The position numbers and the translations under genes are program-made. Below, piece after piece: positions 42,001-52,408 of a DNA stretch of 64,000 nucleotides (position 1 is its first letter; each line of letters begins with the position of its first letter). Location of the stretch: the NCBI RefSeq assembly GCF_021568775.1, contig NZ_JAKGSG010000040.1:62001-126000 (forward strand), given 5' to 3'. The notes below the pieces were generated by a model. It had not been told where the DNA came from, did not search any database, and worked only from the letters and a program-made list of their open reading frames with translations. This stretch comes from Antribacter soli. GTDB taxonomy: Bacteria > Actinomycetota > Actinomycetes > Actinomycetales > Cellulomonadaceae.

Positions 42001-44109
42001 GTGACTCAGGTTGTGGCAACAGCAGATCGCGGTTCGAATCGTCCTGTGCAGGGGGAGACAGAGCGTCCCGGCTTTCGCCCGGACGTCCAGGGCTTGCGGG
42101 CCGTAGCAGTGGTGGCAGTCGTCGCGGACCACCTGGCCGGGCGTCCGGCCGGCGGATTCGTCGGGGTCGACGTCTTCTTTGTCATCTCCGGATTTCTCAT
42201 CACCGGCCTGCTGCTCAGGGAATACGAGATCAGCCGGTCGATCTCGTTCACGCGCTTCTACGTCCGGCGGATCAAGAGGATCCTGCCCGCAGCCTCGTTC
42301 GTCCTGCTCGTGACTGTCTGCGTCTCATTTGCTCTGGTGGGATCGGTACGGTTCGTCGACATCTGCAAGGACGCGGTCGCGAGCTCCGCGTTCCTGGCGA
42401 ACTGGCGCTTCGCGCAGAAGGGCACGGACTACTTCCAGCAGGAGATGGCCGCGTCGCCGCTCCAGCACTACTGGTCTCTCGCGGTCGAGGAGCAGTTCTA
42501 CCTCGCCTGGCCGTGGGTTCTCCTGGGGTTGCTCGTGCTGGCGCACCGACGAGTGGGCTGGCGGCACGAGCACCTCCGCCTCGTCGCCGGTGTGGCGATC
42601 GCCGTCATCTCGGCGGCCTCGTTCGGCTGGGCCGTGATCGAGACCGGTTCGCATCCGACGTGGGCCTACTTCTCGACGGCGTCCCGCGCGTGGGAGCTCG
42701 GCGCCGGGGCGCTGGTCGCGATCGCCTCGCCGTGGTTGGCGGTGGGTCTCCGAGCGGTGCGGTCCGTGCTCTCGTTGCTCGGCCTCGCCGGGATCGTCGT
42801 CTCGGCCGCGATCGTCACGGCGGGTCAGGGATTCCCAGCACCGATGGCACTGGTTCCCGTGGCCTCGACCGCGCTGGTGCTGGCGGCGGGGGTCGGCGGG
42901 ACGGTCGCCAACCCGCTTCTGACGAACCGCACGGCGCGCTACGTGGGCGAGATCTCCTACTCGCTCTACCTCTGGCACTTCCCGGTCGCGGTGCTCCTGC
43001 TGACGGCGCTCGCCAAGGGCTCGTGGGCGTACTCGGTCGCGGGGATCGTGCTGACCTTCGTCTTGTCCGCGATGACGTACCGGTACCTGGAACAGCCGGC
43101 GCGCCGCGCTGCGTGGTTCCACTCGCCTGGCGCGCGCCGGTTGCCCCGGCCCGCCAAGGGCTGGCGGCACGCGGCGACGGCGACCGTCGCGGTCCTTCTC
43201 CTCGGTGTGGTGGGTTCTGCCTGGGTACGGGCCGTCGCGGCGCCGCCTGCACTGGCGGCGCCTGTCGTCCTTGCCGGGAACACCGCGGGCCGCCCGACAG
43301 ACTGCTTCGGTGCGGCGGCGCTCGATCCGGCACATCACTGCGACCAGATCAACGACGGCCCGTCGCTCGCCCCGTACGGGCCGGACGCCCCGTTCGACAC
43401 CGAGGGCGCTTACGACTGCTACGCGGCTGCGGGCGAGCCGCTCGAGACCTGCGTCTACGGGAGCCGCGACGCCGGCGCCCTGCGCGTCGCGCTCGTCGGC
43501 GACAGCCATGCGGCCGCGATGCTTCCCATGGTCCGAGCCCAGCTGGAGGACGCGAACTGGCGGGTCGAGACGTTCGTCGGCAACGGCTGCCGCTGGTACG
43601 TCCCGGAGGATCCGGAGCGTGCACGGTGCGGCCGGAACCTGGTGCAGATCCAGCACGCCCTGTCCTCCGGCCGGTTCGACCTGGTCGTCGCCGCAGCGTC
43701 GCGGGGTGTTGCGGCCACCACCGCTGCGGATCATGTCGCAGCCATCGAGCAGGTCGTGGCTGCCGGCACGGCGGTCGTGATCGTCGCGGACAACCCTGAC
43801 CCGAGCCCGGACGCCGTCGACTGCGTCACCCGGCTCGGCTTCGAGGCGACCGACCCGTGCGGCACGCCGGTCGAGGTGGCTCTCCGAGCGGACGATCCGC
43901 TCGCCGAGGCGGCCCGCAGGGTACCCGGGGCGGCGGTCGTGGACCTGACGTCGTTCTACTGCGTGGAGGGAAGATGCCCGAGCGTGGTCGGGAACGTGGT
44001 CGTCTATCGAGACACGGCGGGACACGTCACGGCAACGTGGGCGCGAACGCTCGGCCCCTACCTCGTCCAGGCGATCCAGGACGTCATGGGATCGAGGTCC
44101 GCCGGCTGA
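42001..44109 (+). CDS. Acyltransferase 3 (OafA-type) with SGNH C-terminal domain
   Basis: A protein of about 702 residues that transfers an acyl group (usually acetyl) to a polysaccharide on the outer face of the membrane. The membrane domain begins RPDVQGLRAVAVVAVVADHL and has FVGVDVFFVISGFLITGLLL, with ten helices; the SGNH-like domain has VALVGDSHAAAMLP and ends near VVDLTSFYCVEGRCP. The start is uncertain: an ATG at 41926 gives 25 more residues, but their codons have unusually low GC at third positions and no ribosome site, whereas the GTG at 42001 has GGGGATG in front and leaves 91 bases for the divergent promoters. A homologous enzyme acetylates the O-antigen in other bacteria. Confidence 0.85.
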   Translation: MTQVVATADRGSNRPVQGETERPGFRPDVQGLRAVAVVAVVADHLAGRPAGGFVGVDVFFVISGFLITGLLLREYEISRSISFTRFYVRRIKRILPAASFVLLVTVCVSFALVGSVRFVDICKDAVASSAFLANWRFAQKGTDYFQQEMAASPLQHYWSLAVEEQFYLAWPWVLLGLLVLAHRRVGWRHEHLRLVAGVAIAVISAASFGWAVIETGSHPTWAYFSTASRAWELGAGALVAIASPWLAVGLRAVRSVLSLLGLAGIVVSAAIVTAGQGFPAPMALVPVASTALVLAAGVGGTVANPLLTNRTARYVGEISYSLYLWHFPVAVLLLTALAKGSWAYSVAGIVLTFVLSAMTYRYLEQPARRAAWFHSPGARRLPRPAKGWRHAATATVAVLLLGVVGSAWVRAVAAPPALAAPVVLAGNTAGRPTDCFGAAALDPAHHCDQINDGPSLAPYGPDAPFDTEGAYDCYAAAGEPLETCVYGSRDAGALRVALVGDSHAAAMLPMVRAQLEDANWRVETFVGNGCRWYVPEDPERARCGRNLVQIQHALSSGRFDLVVAAASRGVAATTAADHVAAIEQVVAAGTAVVIVADNPDPSPDAVDCVTRLGFEATDPCGTPVEVALRADDPLAEAARRVPGAAVVDLTSFYCVEGRCPSVVGNVVVYRDTAGHVTATWARTLGPYLVQAIQDVMGSRSAG

Positions 44110-44119
44110 CTCTCTGGCC

Positions 44120-44746
44120 ATGCCGGTTGCGCGATTGCTGCGGCCCGTGTCGGATCGTCACGTGACCCGGCGCATCCTCAGAACCCTCGTCCTCGTGACC
44201 GCGGTCTCGGCTCTCGCCGCATGCGGGTCAGCCGCGCCGGGGCGCGGGGCGAGCACAGCCGCGCCCGTCCCTCCGACGGTGGTGGCGACCGGGTCCGCTC
44301 CGCCCGAGTCCGCTCCGGTCGAGGTGATCCCCGCGCCCGAGCCGAGCGCGACGCCGTCGGGCAGCGGGGCCGAGGCGTATGCCGAGGCGCTCGAGGGGCT
44401 CGTCAACGACCAGCGGGGGGCCGCCGGACTTGCGCTCCTTGTTCACGACGACTGCGCCGCGGGCTTTGCCCTGGAGCGCGCCCAGGCGCTCGTGGGCGCT
44501 CCGGAGCTGAAGCACGCACCGCTGACCGAGGTGCTCGACGGCTGCGATGCATCGATCACAGGGGAGAACCTGTCGCGCGGCAACAGCACGCCCGAGGACG
44601 TGATCGGGGCGTGGATGGACTCGCCCTCGCACATGGCCAACATCGTGAAGCCCGAGTTCGCCGGAGGGGCGATCGCGTGCGCCCAGGACGGCGGGACGCA
44701 GACCGCCCCGCGGTACGTGTGCAGCCAGGTCTTCCTCGGCGGCTGA
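44120..44746 (+). CDS. CAP-domain (SCP-like) lipoprotein
   Basis: A 208-residue exported protein. A signal sequence ends in the lipobox LSALAAC, predicting a diacylglycerol-anchored lipoprotein; a Pro/Ser/Glu linker of about 55 residues follows; then a CAP superfamily domain (YAEALEGLVNDQRGAAGLALLVHDDCAAGFALERAQALVG ... GENLSRGNSTPEDVIGAWMDSPSHMANIVKPEFAGGAIAC ... VCSQVFLGG). Domain features such as GENL, WMxSPSH and the final C-Q-V-F are typical; the role in bacteria is unclear. GTG at 44162 is an equally good start and would give the common short lipoprotein signal. It is close behind the acyltransferase gene and may share its transcript. Confidence 0.85.
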   Translation: MPVARLLRPVSDRHVTRRILRTLVLVTAVSALAACGSAAPGRGASTAAPVPPTVVATGSAPPESAPVEVIPAPEPSATPSGSGAEAYAEALEGLVNDQRGAAGLALLVHDDCAAGFALERAQALVGAPELKHAPLTEVLDGCDASITGENLSRGNSTPEDVIGAWMDSPSHMANIVKPEFAGGAIACAQDGGTQTAPRYVCSQVFLGG

Positions 44747-44852
44747 CGTCGGGTCCGGGTCGCCCGGGCGTTAGCCCGGTGTTCACCCGTTGCTCGTGTG
44801 AGCGATGAACGATGCTTGTAGAGTCCGGCCGACCCGACCACAGGAGACCAAC

Positions 44853-46019
44853 GTGAAGATCGCGATCGCCGGCACGGGATACGTCGGGCTGTCCAACGCC
44901 GTCATCCTTGCCCAGCATCACGACGTCGTCGCCGTGGACCTCGACCCGTCCAAGGTCGAGAAGGTGAACAATCGCGTCTCGCCGATCGAGGACCTCGAGC
45001 TCGAGGAATACCTCCGTGAGAAGCCGCTCTCGCTGAGGGCGACGTTGGACGCAGCCGAGGCGTTCACCGGCGCGACGTTCGTCGTCATCGCGACCCCGAC
45101 GGACTACGACGAGAAGACGAACTACTTCGACACGCGGTCGGTCGAGTCGGTGGTCGAGGCCGTCCTCGCGGTCAACCCGGCCGCGACGATGGTGATCAAG
45201 TCGACCGTTCCGGTGGGCTTCACGGCCCGCCTCAGCGAGGAGCACCCCGGAGCGAGCATCTTCTTCTCCCCGGAGTTCCTCCGCGAAGGCCGGGCGCTCC
45301 ACGACAACCTGCACCCCTCGCGCATCATCGTGGGGGACCGGTCCGAGGCCGGGAAGCGGTTCGCCGAGCTGCTCCTCGAGGGCGCTATCGACGACGACGT
45401 GCCCGTCCTGCTGACGGACTCGACCGAGGCCGAGGCGATCAAGCTCTTCGCCAACACGTACCTCGCGATGCGTGTGGCGTACTTCAACGAGCTCGACACG
45501 TACGCGGCGCGGCGCGGCCTCGACACGGCGCAGATCATCGAGGGCGTGGGGCTGGACCCGCGGATCGGCTCGCACTACAACAACCCGTCGTTCGGTTACG
45601 GCGGCTACTGCCTGCCGAAGGACACGAAGCAGCTCCTCGCGAACTACCAGGACGTGCCGCAGAACCTGATCAACGCCGTGGTCGAGGCGAACACGACGCG
45701 CAAGGACTTCATCGCGGCGGACATCCTGTCGACCAAGCCGCGCGTCGTGGGGGTGTACCGCCTCATCATGAAGGCAGGCTCCGACAACTTCCGGGCATCC
45801 AGCATCCAGGGCATCATGAAGCGCATCAAGGCCAAGGGCGTCGAGGTGATCGTCTACGAGCCGAGCCTCGGCGGCGACCACTTCTTCAACTCGGAGCTCG
45901 TGCACGACTTCGAGGAGTTCAAGGCCCGCGCGGACGTGATCGTCGCCAACCGGCGCACGGAGCTGCTCGACGACGTGTCCGAGAAGGTCTACACGCGCGA
46001 CATCTACGGCACGGACTGA
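44853..46019 (+). CDS. ugd: UDP-glucose 6-dehydrogenase family nucleotide-sugar dehydrogenase
   Basis: A 388-residue cytoplasmic enzyme that oxidises UDP-glucose to UDP-glucuronate with 2 NAD. The NAD site is [14 protein letters not shown], the catalytic Cys is C253 in [15 protein letters not shown], and KSTVPVGFT and [18 protein letters not shown] are also conserved. The length is that of the short bacterial Ugd. GTG at 44853 has AGGAGA in front. The product supplies glucuronic acid, so the polymer is predicted to be acidic. The gene is 106 bases after the CAP-lipoprotein gene and 94 bases before the LCP gene and has its own promoter region. Related UDP-mannose or UDP-GlcNAc dehydrogenases cannot be fully excluded by sequence alone. 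Confidence 0.92.
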   Translation: MKIAIAGTGYVGLSNAVILAQHHDVVAVDLDPSKVEKVNNRVSPIEDLELEEYLREKPLSLRATLDAAEAFTGATFVVIATPTDYDEKTNYFDTRSVESVVEAVLAVNPAATMVIKSTVPVGFTARLSEEHPGASIFFSPEFLREGRALHDNLHPSRIIVGDRSEAGKRFAELLLEGAIDDDVPVLLTDSTEAEAIKLFANTYLAMRVAYFNELDTYAARRGLDTAQIIEGVGLDPRIGSHYNNPSFGYGGYCLPKDTKQLLANYQDVPQNLINAVVEANTTRKDFIAADILSTKPRVVGVYRLIMKAGSDNFRASSIQGIMKRIKAKGVEVIVYEPSLGGDHFFNSELVHDFEEFKARADVIVANRRTELLDDVSEKVYTRDIYGTD

Positions 46020-46100
46020 GGACCGCCGGGGCCCGGCAAGGGAGCGGGCGAAATCGCTCGAGTTGCAGGCTCGGCCATAGTCTAGTAACGGCCCCGGTCG

Positions 46101-46106
46101 TAGCAT
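46101..46106 (+). promoter_or_regulatory. Predicted -10 element of the LCP gene
   Basis: TAGCAT ends 7 bases before the ATG at 46114 and there is no ribosome site between, which fits a leaderless transcript. The -35 is not recognisable. Confidence 0.35.
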
Positions 46107-46113
46107 CCCGGGT

Positions 46114-47217
46114 ATGCCAGCGTTCGAACCCGATCGGATCACCGATCTCCTCACCTCAGCGACTGCTGACGGCACCCTCCGTCACTCGCGCCGGAAGCGG
46201 CGTGGCGCCCGCTTCGTCGCCACGGTCCTGGTCGGGGCTCTCCTGCTGGTCATCGCCGGCGGGGCGGGGGCGTTGTGGGTCTACCAGCTCTCGATCAACA
46301 ACAACATCGAACGCCTCGAGGACCCCTTCGCGGCGATCGACGAGGCCACGCGCCCGTCCGCGGCGCCGTCCGATCCGGCGGCGCCCTTTGCCGCGATGAA
46401 CATCCTCGTGCTGGGCTCGGACAGCCGGATCTCCGCCGGCGACCCGAGCCAGTGGCAGGCGGGCGCACAGCGCACCGACGCGATCATGCTGGTGCACCTG
46501 CCCGCCGACCGGCAGTCCGCCCAGGTGATGTCGATCCCGCGCGACTCGTGGGTTCCCATCCCCGGGTACGGGGACGCCAAGATCAACGCGGCGTTCTCGT
46601 GGGGAGGGCCGTCCCTGATGATCCAGACGGTCGAGCAGCTCACCGGCGTGCGCATCGACCACTTCGCAGTCACCGACTTCGTGTCCTTCACCACGCTCAC
46701 CGACGCCCTGGGCGGCGTCGACATCCTGATCCCGGAGGATGTGGGCTCCGGCGACACCTTCTTCGCGGCGGGCGAGTACACCATGTCGGGCGAGCAGGCG
46801 CTCGTCTACGCGCGCGAGCGGTACGGGCTCGCGAACGGGGACTTCGGCCGCGTACAGCGCCAGCAGAACTGGATGCGGGCAATTCTCGCCAAGGCCAACA
46901 CCCAGAAGGACGACCTGGGTGCGATGACCCGGCTCGTCGAGGCCTTCTCGAGGTCGGTCACGGTCGACGAGGGCTTCACGTTCAACGAGATGACTCAGCT
47001 GGCGCTGAGCGCCGCCGACCTCTCGATCTCGGACGTCACCTTCATGACCGCGCCGTACTCGGGCACCGGCCGCTCGCCGGACGGCGGGCAGTCCATCGTG
47101 CTGCTGGACCGCCCACGCTTCGACCCGCTCATGGCAGCGGTCGCCGGCGACACCGTCGCGACCTATATCGGGGAGCACCCCGGCGAGCTGACGGTCCTGC
47201 CGGCCATCGTGAAGTAG
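46114..47217 (+). CDS. LytR-CpsA-Psr (LCP) family glycopolymer ligase
   Basis: A 367-residue type II membrane protein: a short Arg-rich cytoplasmic tail, one membrane helix at about 30-52, then the LCP catalytic domain. Visible motifs are MNILVLGSDSR, the acidic/basic core RTDAIMLVHLPADRQSAQVMSIPRDSWVPIPG (with the catalytic Arg), DAKINAAFSWGG, and DFGRVQRQQNWMRA near the end. LCP enzymes move glycopolymers from undecaprenyl phosphate to peptidoglycan and so attach capsule or wall teichoic-acid-like polymer. It follows ugd and closes the polysaccharide locus. The C-terminal LytR_C domain is absent. Confidence 0.95.
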   Translation: MPAFEPDRITDLLTSATADGTLRHSRRKRRGARFVATVLVGALLLVIAGGAGALWVYQLSINNNIERLEDPFAAIDEATRPSAAPSDPAAPFAAMNILVLGSDSRISAGDPSQWQAGAQRTDAIMLVHLPADRQSAQVMSIPRDSWVPIPGYGDAKINAAFSWGGPSLMIQTVEQLTGVRIDHFAVTDFVSFTTLTDALGGVDILIPEDVGSGDTFFAAGEYTMSGEQALVYARERYGLANGDFGRVQRQQNWMRAILAKANTQKDDLGAMTRLVEAFSRSVTVDEGFTFNEMTQLALSAADLSISDVTFMTAPYSGTGRSPDGGQSIVLLDRPRFDPLMAAVAGDTVATYIGEHPGELTVLPAIVK

Positions 47218-47248
47218 GCGCAGGTGACGTTGGGCACAGGCCCTGCCC

Positions 47249-47274
47249 TTAGCCGAGGTAATGACCTAGGCTAA
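47249..47274. promoter_or_regulatory. Likely MarR operator overlapping the -10 element
   Basis: TTAGCCGAGG, then 6 bases, then CCTAGGCTAA form a 26-base inverted repeat with two central mismatches. It ends 5 bases before the GTG at 47280. The hexamer TAGGCT (47267-47272), 7 bases before the GTG, is within it and is a candidate -10 of a leaderless mRNA, so a bound repressor would block transcription. A DtxR-type box with partial similarity is a weaker alternative. Confidence 0.6.
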
Positions 47275-47279
47275 CGAAT

Positions 47280-47711
47280 GTGCCCACACCCACGACCCCG
47301 GCCACCCTCGGCGGAGAGCTCCGCGTGGCGCTGGTCCGGATCTCCCGCCGCCTGCGCGCACAGCGCGGCGAGGCCGACCTGCCCGAGGGGCAGTTCGGGG
47401 TCCTGACGGTGCTGGACAAGCACGGCGAGATGTCCCCCGGCAGCCTCGCCGAGCACGAGCGCGTCAAGCCCCCGTCGATGACGCGCGCCGTGAACGCGCT
47501 CGCAGAGCTCGGCCTCGTGGAGAAGGACGAGCACGCGAGCGACAAGCGACAGGTGGTCGTCCGCCTGACCGCGAAGGGGATCAAGGAGGTGGCGGAGACC
47601 CGCCGCCGCCGGGACGCCTGGCTCACCCGCCAGCTGGAAGACCTGACAGAGGAGGAACGAGCGGTCCTCGCGCGCGCGGGCGCGCTGTTGAGCCGGATCG
47701 CCGCCAGATGA
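47280..47711 (+). CDS. MarR-family transcriptional regulator
   Basis: A 143-residue winged-helix regulator. The recognition segment is FGVLTVLDKHGEMSPGSLAEHERVKPPSMTRAVNALAELGLVEKDEHASDKRQVVVRLTAKG, the classic MarR helix-wing pattern with DxRxxxVxLT in the wing. The start is GTG at 47280, with no ribosome site, and a palindromic operator just upstream, so autorepression is likely. It overlaps the MFS gene by ATGA (stop 47709-47711), so regulator and exporter are one operon. Typical ligands are phenolic or lipophilic drugs; the ligand here is unknown. Confidence 0.92.
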   Translation: MPTPTTPATLGGELRVALVRISRRLRAQRGEADLPEGQFGVLTVLDKHGEMSPGSLAEHERVKPPSMTRAVNALAELGLVEKDEHASDKRQVVVRLTAKGIKEVAETRRRRDAWLTRQLEDLTEEERAVLARAGALLSRIAAR

Positions 47712-49009
47712 GTGCCACGTTCTCGAGCCTGAAGTATCACAACTACCGCATCTGGTTCGCCTCGGCGCTGGTCGCCAACATCGGCACCTGGATGCAGCGC
47801 GTGGCGCAGGACTGGGTCGTCCTGACCGACCTCACGGACAACTCGGGCGTGGCCGTCGGGATCGTGACCGCCCTGCAGTTCGCCCCCGCCCTCTTCCTCA
47901 GCGCGTGGGCCGGCCTCCTCGCCGACCGCATGGACCGCCGTCGGCTCCTCATGCTGACCCAGGGCTCCATGGGAGTGCTCGCCCTCGCCCTCGGCGCCCT
48001 GACGCTGAGCGGACGAGCCGAGCTGTGGCACCTGTACGTCTTCGCGACGCTCCTGGGTGTCGTCAGCGCGATCGACAACCCCGTGCGCCAGACCTTCGTC
48101 TCCGAGCTGGTGCCCGCCGAGCGGCTCGCCAACGCGGTGGGCCTGAACAGCACGAGCTTCAACGCCGCCCGCCTGATCGGCCCGGGCCTCGCGGGCCTGC
48201 TCATCGCGGCCGTGGGCAGCGGCTGGGTGTTCGTCATCAACGGCGTCTCGTTCGCCGCGGTCATCTTCGCGCTGTCCCGCATGCGCAACCTGCGCGCCGT
48301 GCCGAGCGCGCCCCGCCAGAAGGGCCAGATCCGCGAGGGCATCGCCTACGTCCGGGGGCGCTCCGACGTCGTCGTCATCCTGGCCGTGATGGGTGTGGCG
48401 TCCATGTTCGGGCTCAACTTCCAGCTCACCTCGGCGATGATGGCGCGCGTCGAGTTCGGCCGGGGCGCGAGCGAGTACGGGATTCTCGGCTCGGTCCTGG
48501 CCGTGGGGTCGCTCGCCGGTGCGCTGCTCGCCGCCCGGCGGGACCGGCCGCGCGTCCGCCTCGTCCTGGGCGCGGCCTTCGCGTTCGCCCTCGCGATGGG
48601 GGTGCAGGCCCTCATGCCGACCTACCTCGCGTACGCGTTGATGTGCATCCCCGTCGGCCTGGCGTCGCTGACGATGCTGACCGCCGCGAACGCGGCGTTG
48701 CAGCTCTCCGTGGACCCGCTGATACGCGGTCGCGTCATGTCCCTCTACATGATGGTGCTGCTCGGCACGACGCCGCTCGGCTCGCCGCTGGTCGGCTGGG
48801 TCGGGGAGACGCTCGGCCCGCGGTACGCCGTGCTGCTCGGTGCCGTCGCGACCGGCGCCGCCGCCCTCACGGCGACGGTGTGGGCGGTGCGGCGCTGGCG
48901 CGTCACGGTGCGTTACCGCGTGCTGCACGACACCTGGCTCCCGCGCCTCCAGCTCCAGGTGGTCTACCCCGACCGCCTGGGCGCGCAGGAGGCGACGCTC
49001 GCCGCGTAG
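47708..49009 (+). CDS. MFS transporter
   Basis: A 433-residue, 12-helix major facilitator protein (MSATFSSLKYHNYRIWFASALVANIGTWMQRVAQDWVV at the start, then DRMDRRRLL as the motif A loop, and NAVGLNSTSFNAARLIGPGLAGLLI in the middle). The N-terminal WxxxxxVxNxGxWMQxxAxxWxV is the signature of the EntS/tetracycline-type drug exporters with a 'MFS_3'-like fold. It probably exports a drug or siderophore-like molecule out of the cell. It is translated from an ATG overlapping the MarR stop, so MarR is expected to repress it. Confidence 0.92.
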   Translation: MSATFSSLKYHNYRIWFASALVANIGTWMQRVAQDWVVLTDLTDNSGVAVGIVTALQFAPALFLSAWAGLLADRMDRRRLLMLTQGSMGVLALALGALTLSGRAELWHLYVFATLLGVVSAIDNPVRQTFVSELVPAERLANAVGLNSTSFNAARLIGPGLAGLLIAAVGSGWVFVINGVSFAAVIFALSRMRNLRAVPSAPRQKGQIREGIAYVRGRSDVVVILAVMGVASMFGLNFQLTSAMMARVEFGRGASEYGILGSVLAVGSLAGALLAARRDRPRVRLVLGAAFAFALAMGVQALMPTYLAYALMCIPVGLASLTMLTAANAALQLSVDPLIRGRVMSLYMMVLLGTTPLGSPLVGWVGETLGPRYAVLLGAVATGAAALTATVWAVRRWRVTVRYRVLHDTWLPRLQLQVVYPDRLGAQEATLAA

Positions 49010-49036
49010 CGGAGCCGCCGCGTAGCGGAACCGGGG

Positions 49037-49879
49037 TCAGCGGAGCTGGTCCTGCCGGCGGACCGCCTCGGTCACGGTCCGCTCTGCCACGAGGGAGTTC
49101 TCCCGCTCGATCCTGCGCTGCTTGAGCTTGGCCTCGAACTCGGCCTGAGCGCGGATCTCGGACTCGGTCGGCCACAGGCCGATCACGAGGATGAGCATGA
49201 ACGTGACCACGGACACGCCCATGACGAGCGGCAGGAGCAGCTCGGTGGTGTCGGCGCCGCCGGGCACGGTGTTCGTCGGGTTGGCGAGCGACACGCCCGA
49301 CATTCCCGTGTAGTGCATGCCCGTCACAGCGATGCCCATCACGAGGGTGGCCACGATCATGGCCGCGATCCCGCGGATGTGGACCGTGCACCACAGGGCG
49401 GCGATCGCCGCCACCACCGCGATGACGACCGACGTGGCGACGAGCACCGGGTCGTAGGTCACCTCGGCGGACGTCTTCATCGCGCTCATGCCCATGTAGT
49501 GCATGCCGGCGACGCCGATGCCCGCGAGCAGGCCGCCCGCGACGATCGACGGACCCGCGCCACGGCCCAGGTCGACGATCAGCAGGCCCGCGCCGACCAC
49601 CACGATCGCGATCAGCGCGCTCAGCAGGGTGAGCGGGATGTCGTAGCGGATCGTCACGCCGCTCGCGCCGAAGCCCAGCATGGCGATGAAGTGCATGACC
49701 CAGATGCCCGTGCCGCCGAGGGAGATGGCACCGAGGGCGAGCCAGACCAGCCGGCCGGCGCGGGTCGCCGCGCGGGCGCGGGAGGTGCAGGAGAGGGCCG
49801 TCGCGGCCCCCGTGCAGGACAGGGCGTACGCCAGCACCGGCGTGACGGCCCCGTAGAGGAAATGATCGATCACTGGCAT
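49037..49879 (-). CDS. MHYT-domain integral-membrane sensor
   Basis: A 280-residue membrane protein with about seven helices and the MHYT sensor signature three times: WVMHFIAM, GMHYMGMSAM and GMHYTGMSGV. MHYT domains are proposed to bind copper and sense diatomic gases (O2, NO, CO), but here the usual GGDEF/EAL output domains are missing; the C-terminus is only a short charged helix (LKQRRIERENSLVAERTVTEAVRRQ). ATG at 49879 has GAGGGG in front and is preferred to a longer frame. It stands alone on the minus strand behind its own promoter. It may act through a partner protein. Confidence 0.88.
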   Translation of the reverse strand: MPVIDHFLYGAVTPVLAYALSCTGAATALSCTSRARAATRAGRLVWLALGAISLGGTGIWVMHFIAMLGFGASGVTIRYDIPLTLLSALIAIVVVGAGLLIVDLGRGAGPSIVAGGLLAGIGVAGMHYMGMSAMKTSAEVTYDPVLVATSVVIAVVAAIAALWCTVHIRGIAAMIVATLVMGIAVTGMHYTGMSGVSLANPTNTVPGGADTTELLLPLVMGVSVVTFMLILVIGLWPTESEIRAQAEFEAKLKQRRIERENSLVAERTVTEAVRRQDQLR

Positions 49880-49976
49880 GCAGGCCCCTCGGGGTACAAC
49901 GTCGGAACCGTCGCGCCGTGGCTTGACGCGCCGGAGTCGTGTGCACAGCGCGCGTGATGGGCGCCGGTCCCCGGCC

Positions 49977-50005
49977 ACGTTACATACCGTCACCAGAGCG
50001 GACAA
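49977..50005 (-). promoter_or_regulatory. Promoter of the MHYT gene
   Basis: On the minus strand TTGTCC (-35), a 17-base spacer and TAACGT (-10) lie about 98 bases before the start codon. The spacing is ideal, which makes this the clearest sigma-70-type promoter in the window. Confidence 0.55.
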
Positions 50006-50097
50006 TCGGAAGCAGGGGCAGATTCACCCGTTCGTACCGGAATAACCCCCTGGTAGGGACCGTTTAGGGCGGATTACAACTGTGATTCGGGCAACCG

Positions 50098-52078
<1,981 letters not shown>

Positions 52079-52227
52079 CCAGCGCCGACGTCGTGCCCCG
52101 GGCGCCGAGCGGCCTCCACTGTGACGGGTGCCACAGGGCGACCGTGACGGTAACGTGACATCGCCCCACGCTTCCGGTACGTTCAGAACCGCTCCGCAGA
52201 GTTCCTCTGCCGGAGTCCTCGTACGGA

Positions 52228-52395
52228 CGCCGAACCCTGTCACCGTCCGAGGCACCACAACCCGCATGACAGGGGCGGGGGACCCAATTTGGGCGCCAGG
52301 GTGCGTCCTCGGGGTGAAGTCGGGCGGTTCTCGGGCCGCTCGACCGGGTGCTTTCTCCCACCCGAACCCGACAGCTGACCTCGTAGGCGTACAAG
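52228..52395 (+). promoter_or_regulatory. ydaO-type c-di-AMP riboswitch
   Basis: The leader before the NlpC/P60 gene holds the conserved actinobacterial ydaO blocks: ACAGGGGCGGGGGACCC (52269-52285), GGGGTGAAG (52311-52319), then CTTTCTCCCACCCG followed by AACCCGACAGCTGACCTC and GTAGGCG, ending near 52389 just before the ribosome site. ydaO riboswitches bind two c-di-AMP molecules; in actinobacteria they usually control wall hydrolases such as rpf and nlpC genes. High c-di-AMP is expected to turn this gene down. The outer 5' limit is approximate. Confidence 0.88.
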
Positions 52396-52408
52396 GAGAG
52401 GTACATAC

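Noticed and set aside
42325-44121. 598-codon minus-strand frame opposite the acyltransferase
   Set aside because: Composition of a shadow frame; no start signal or domain.
44763-44780. Short hairpin behind the CAP-lipoprotein gene as a terminator
   Set aside because: Only a 6-bp perfect stem without T-run; too weak to call.
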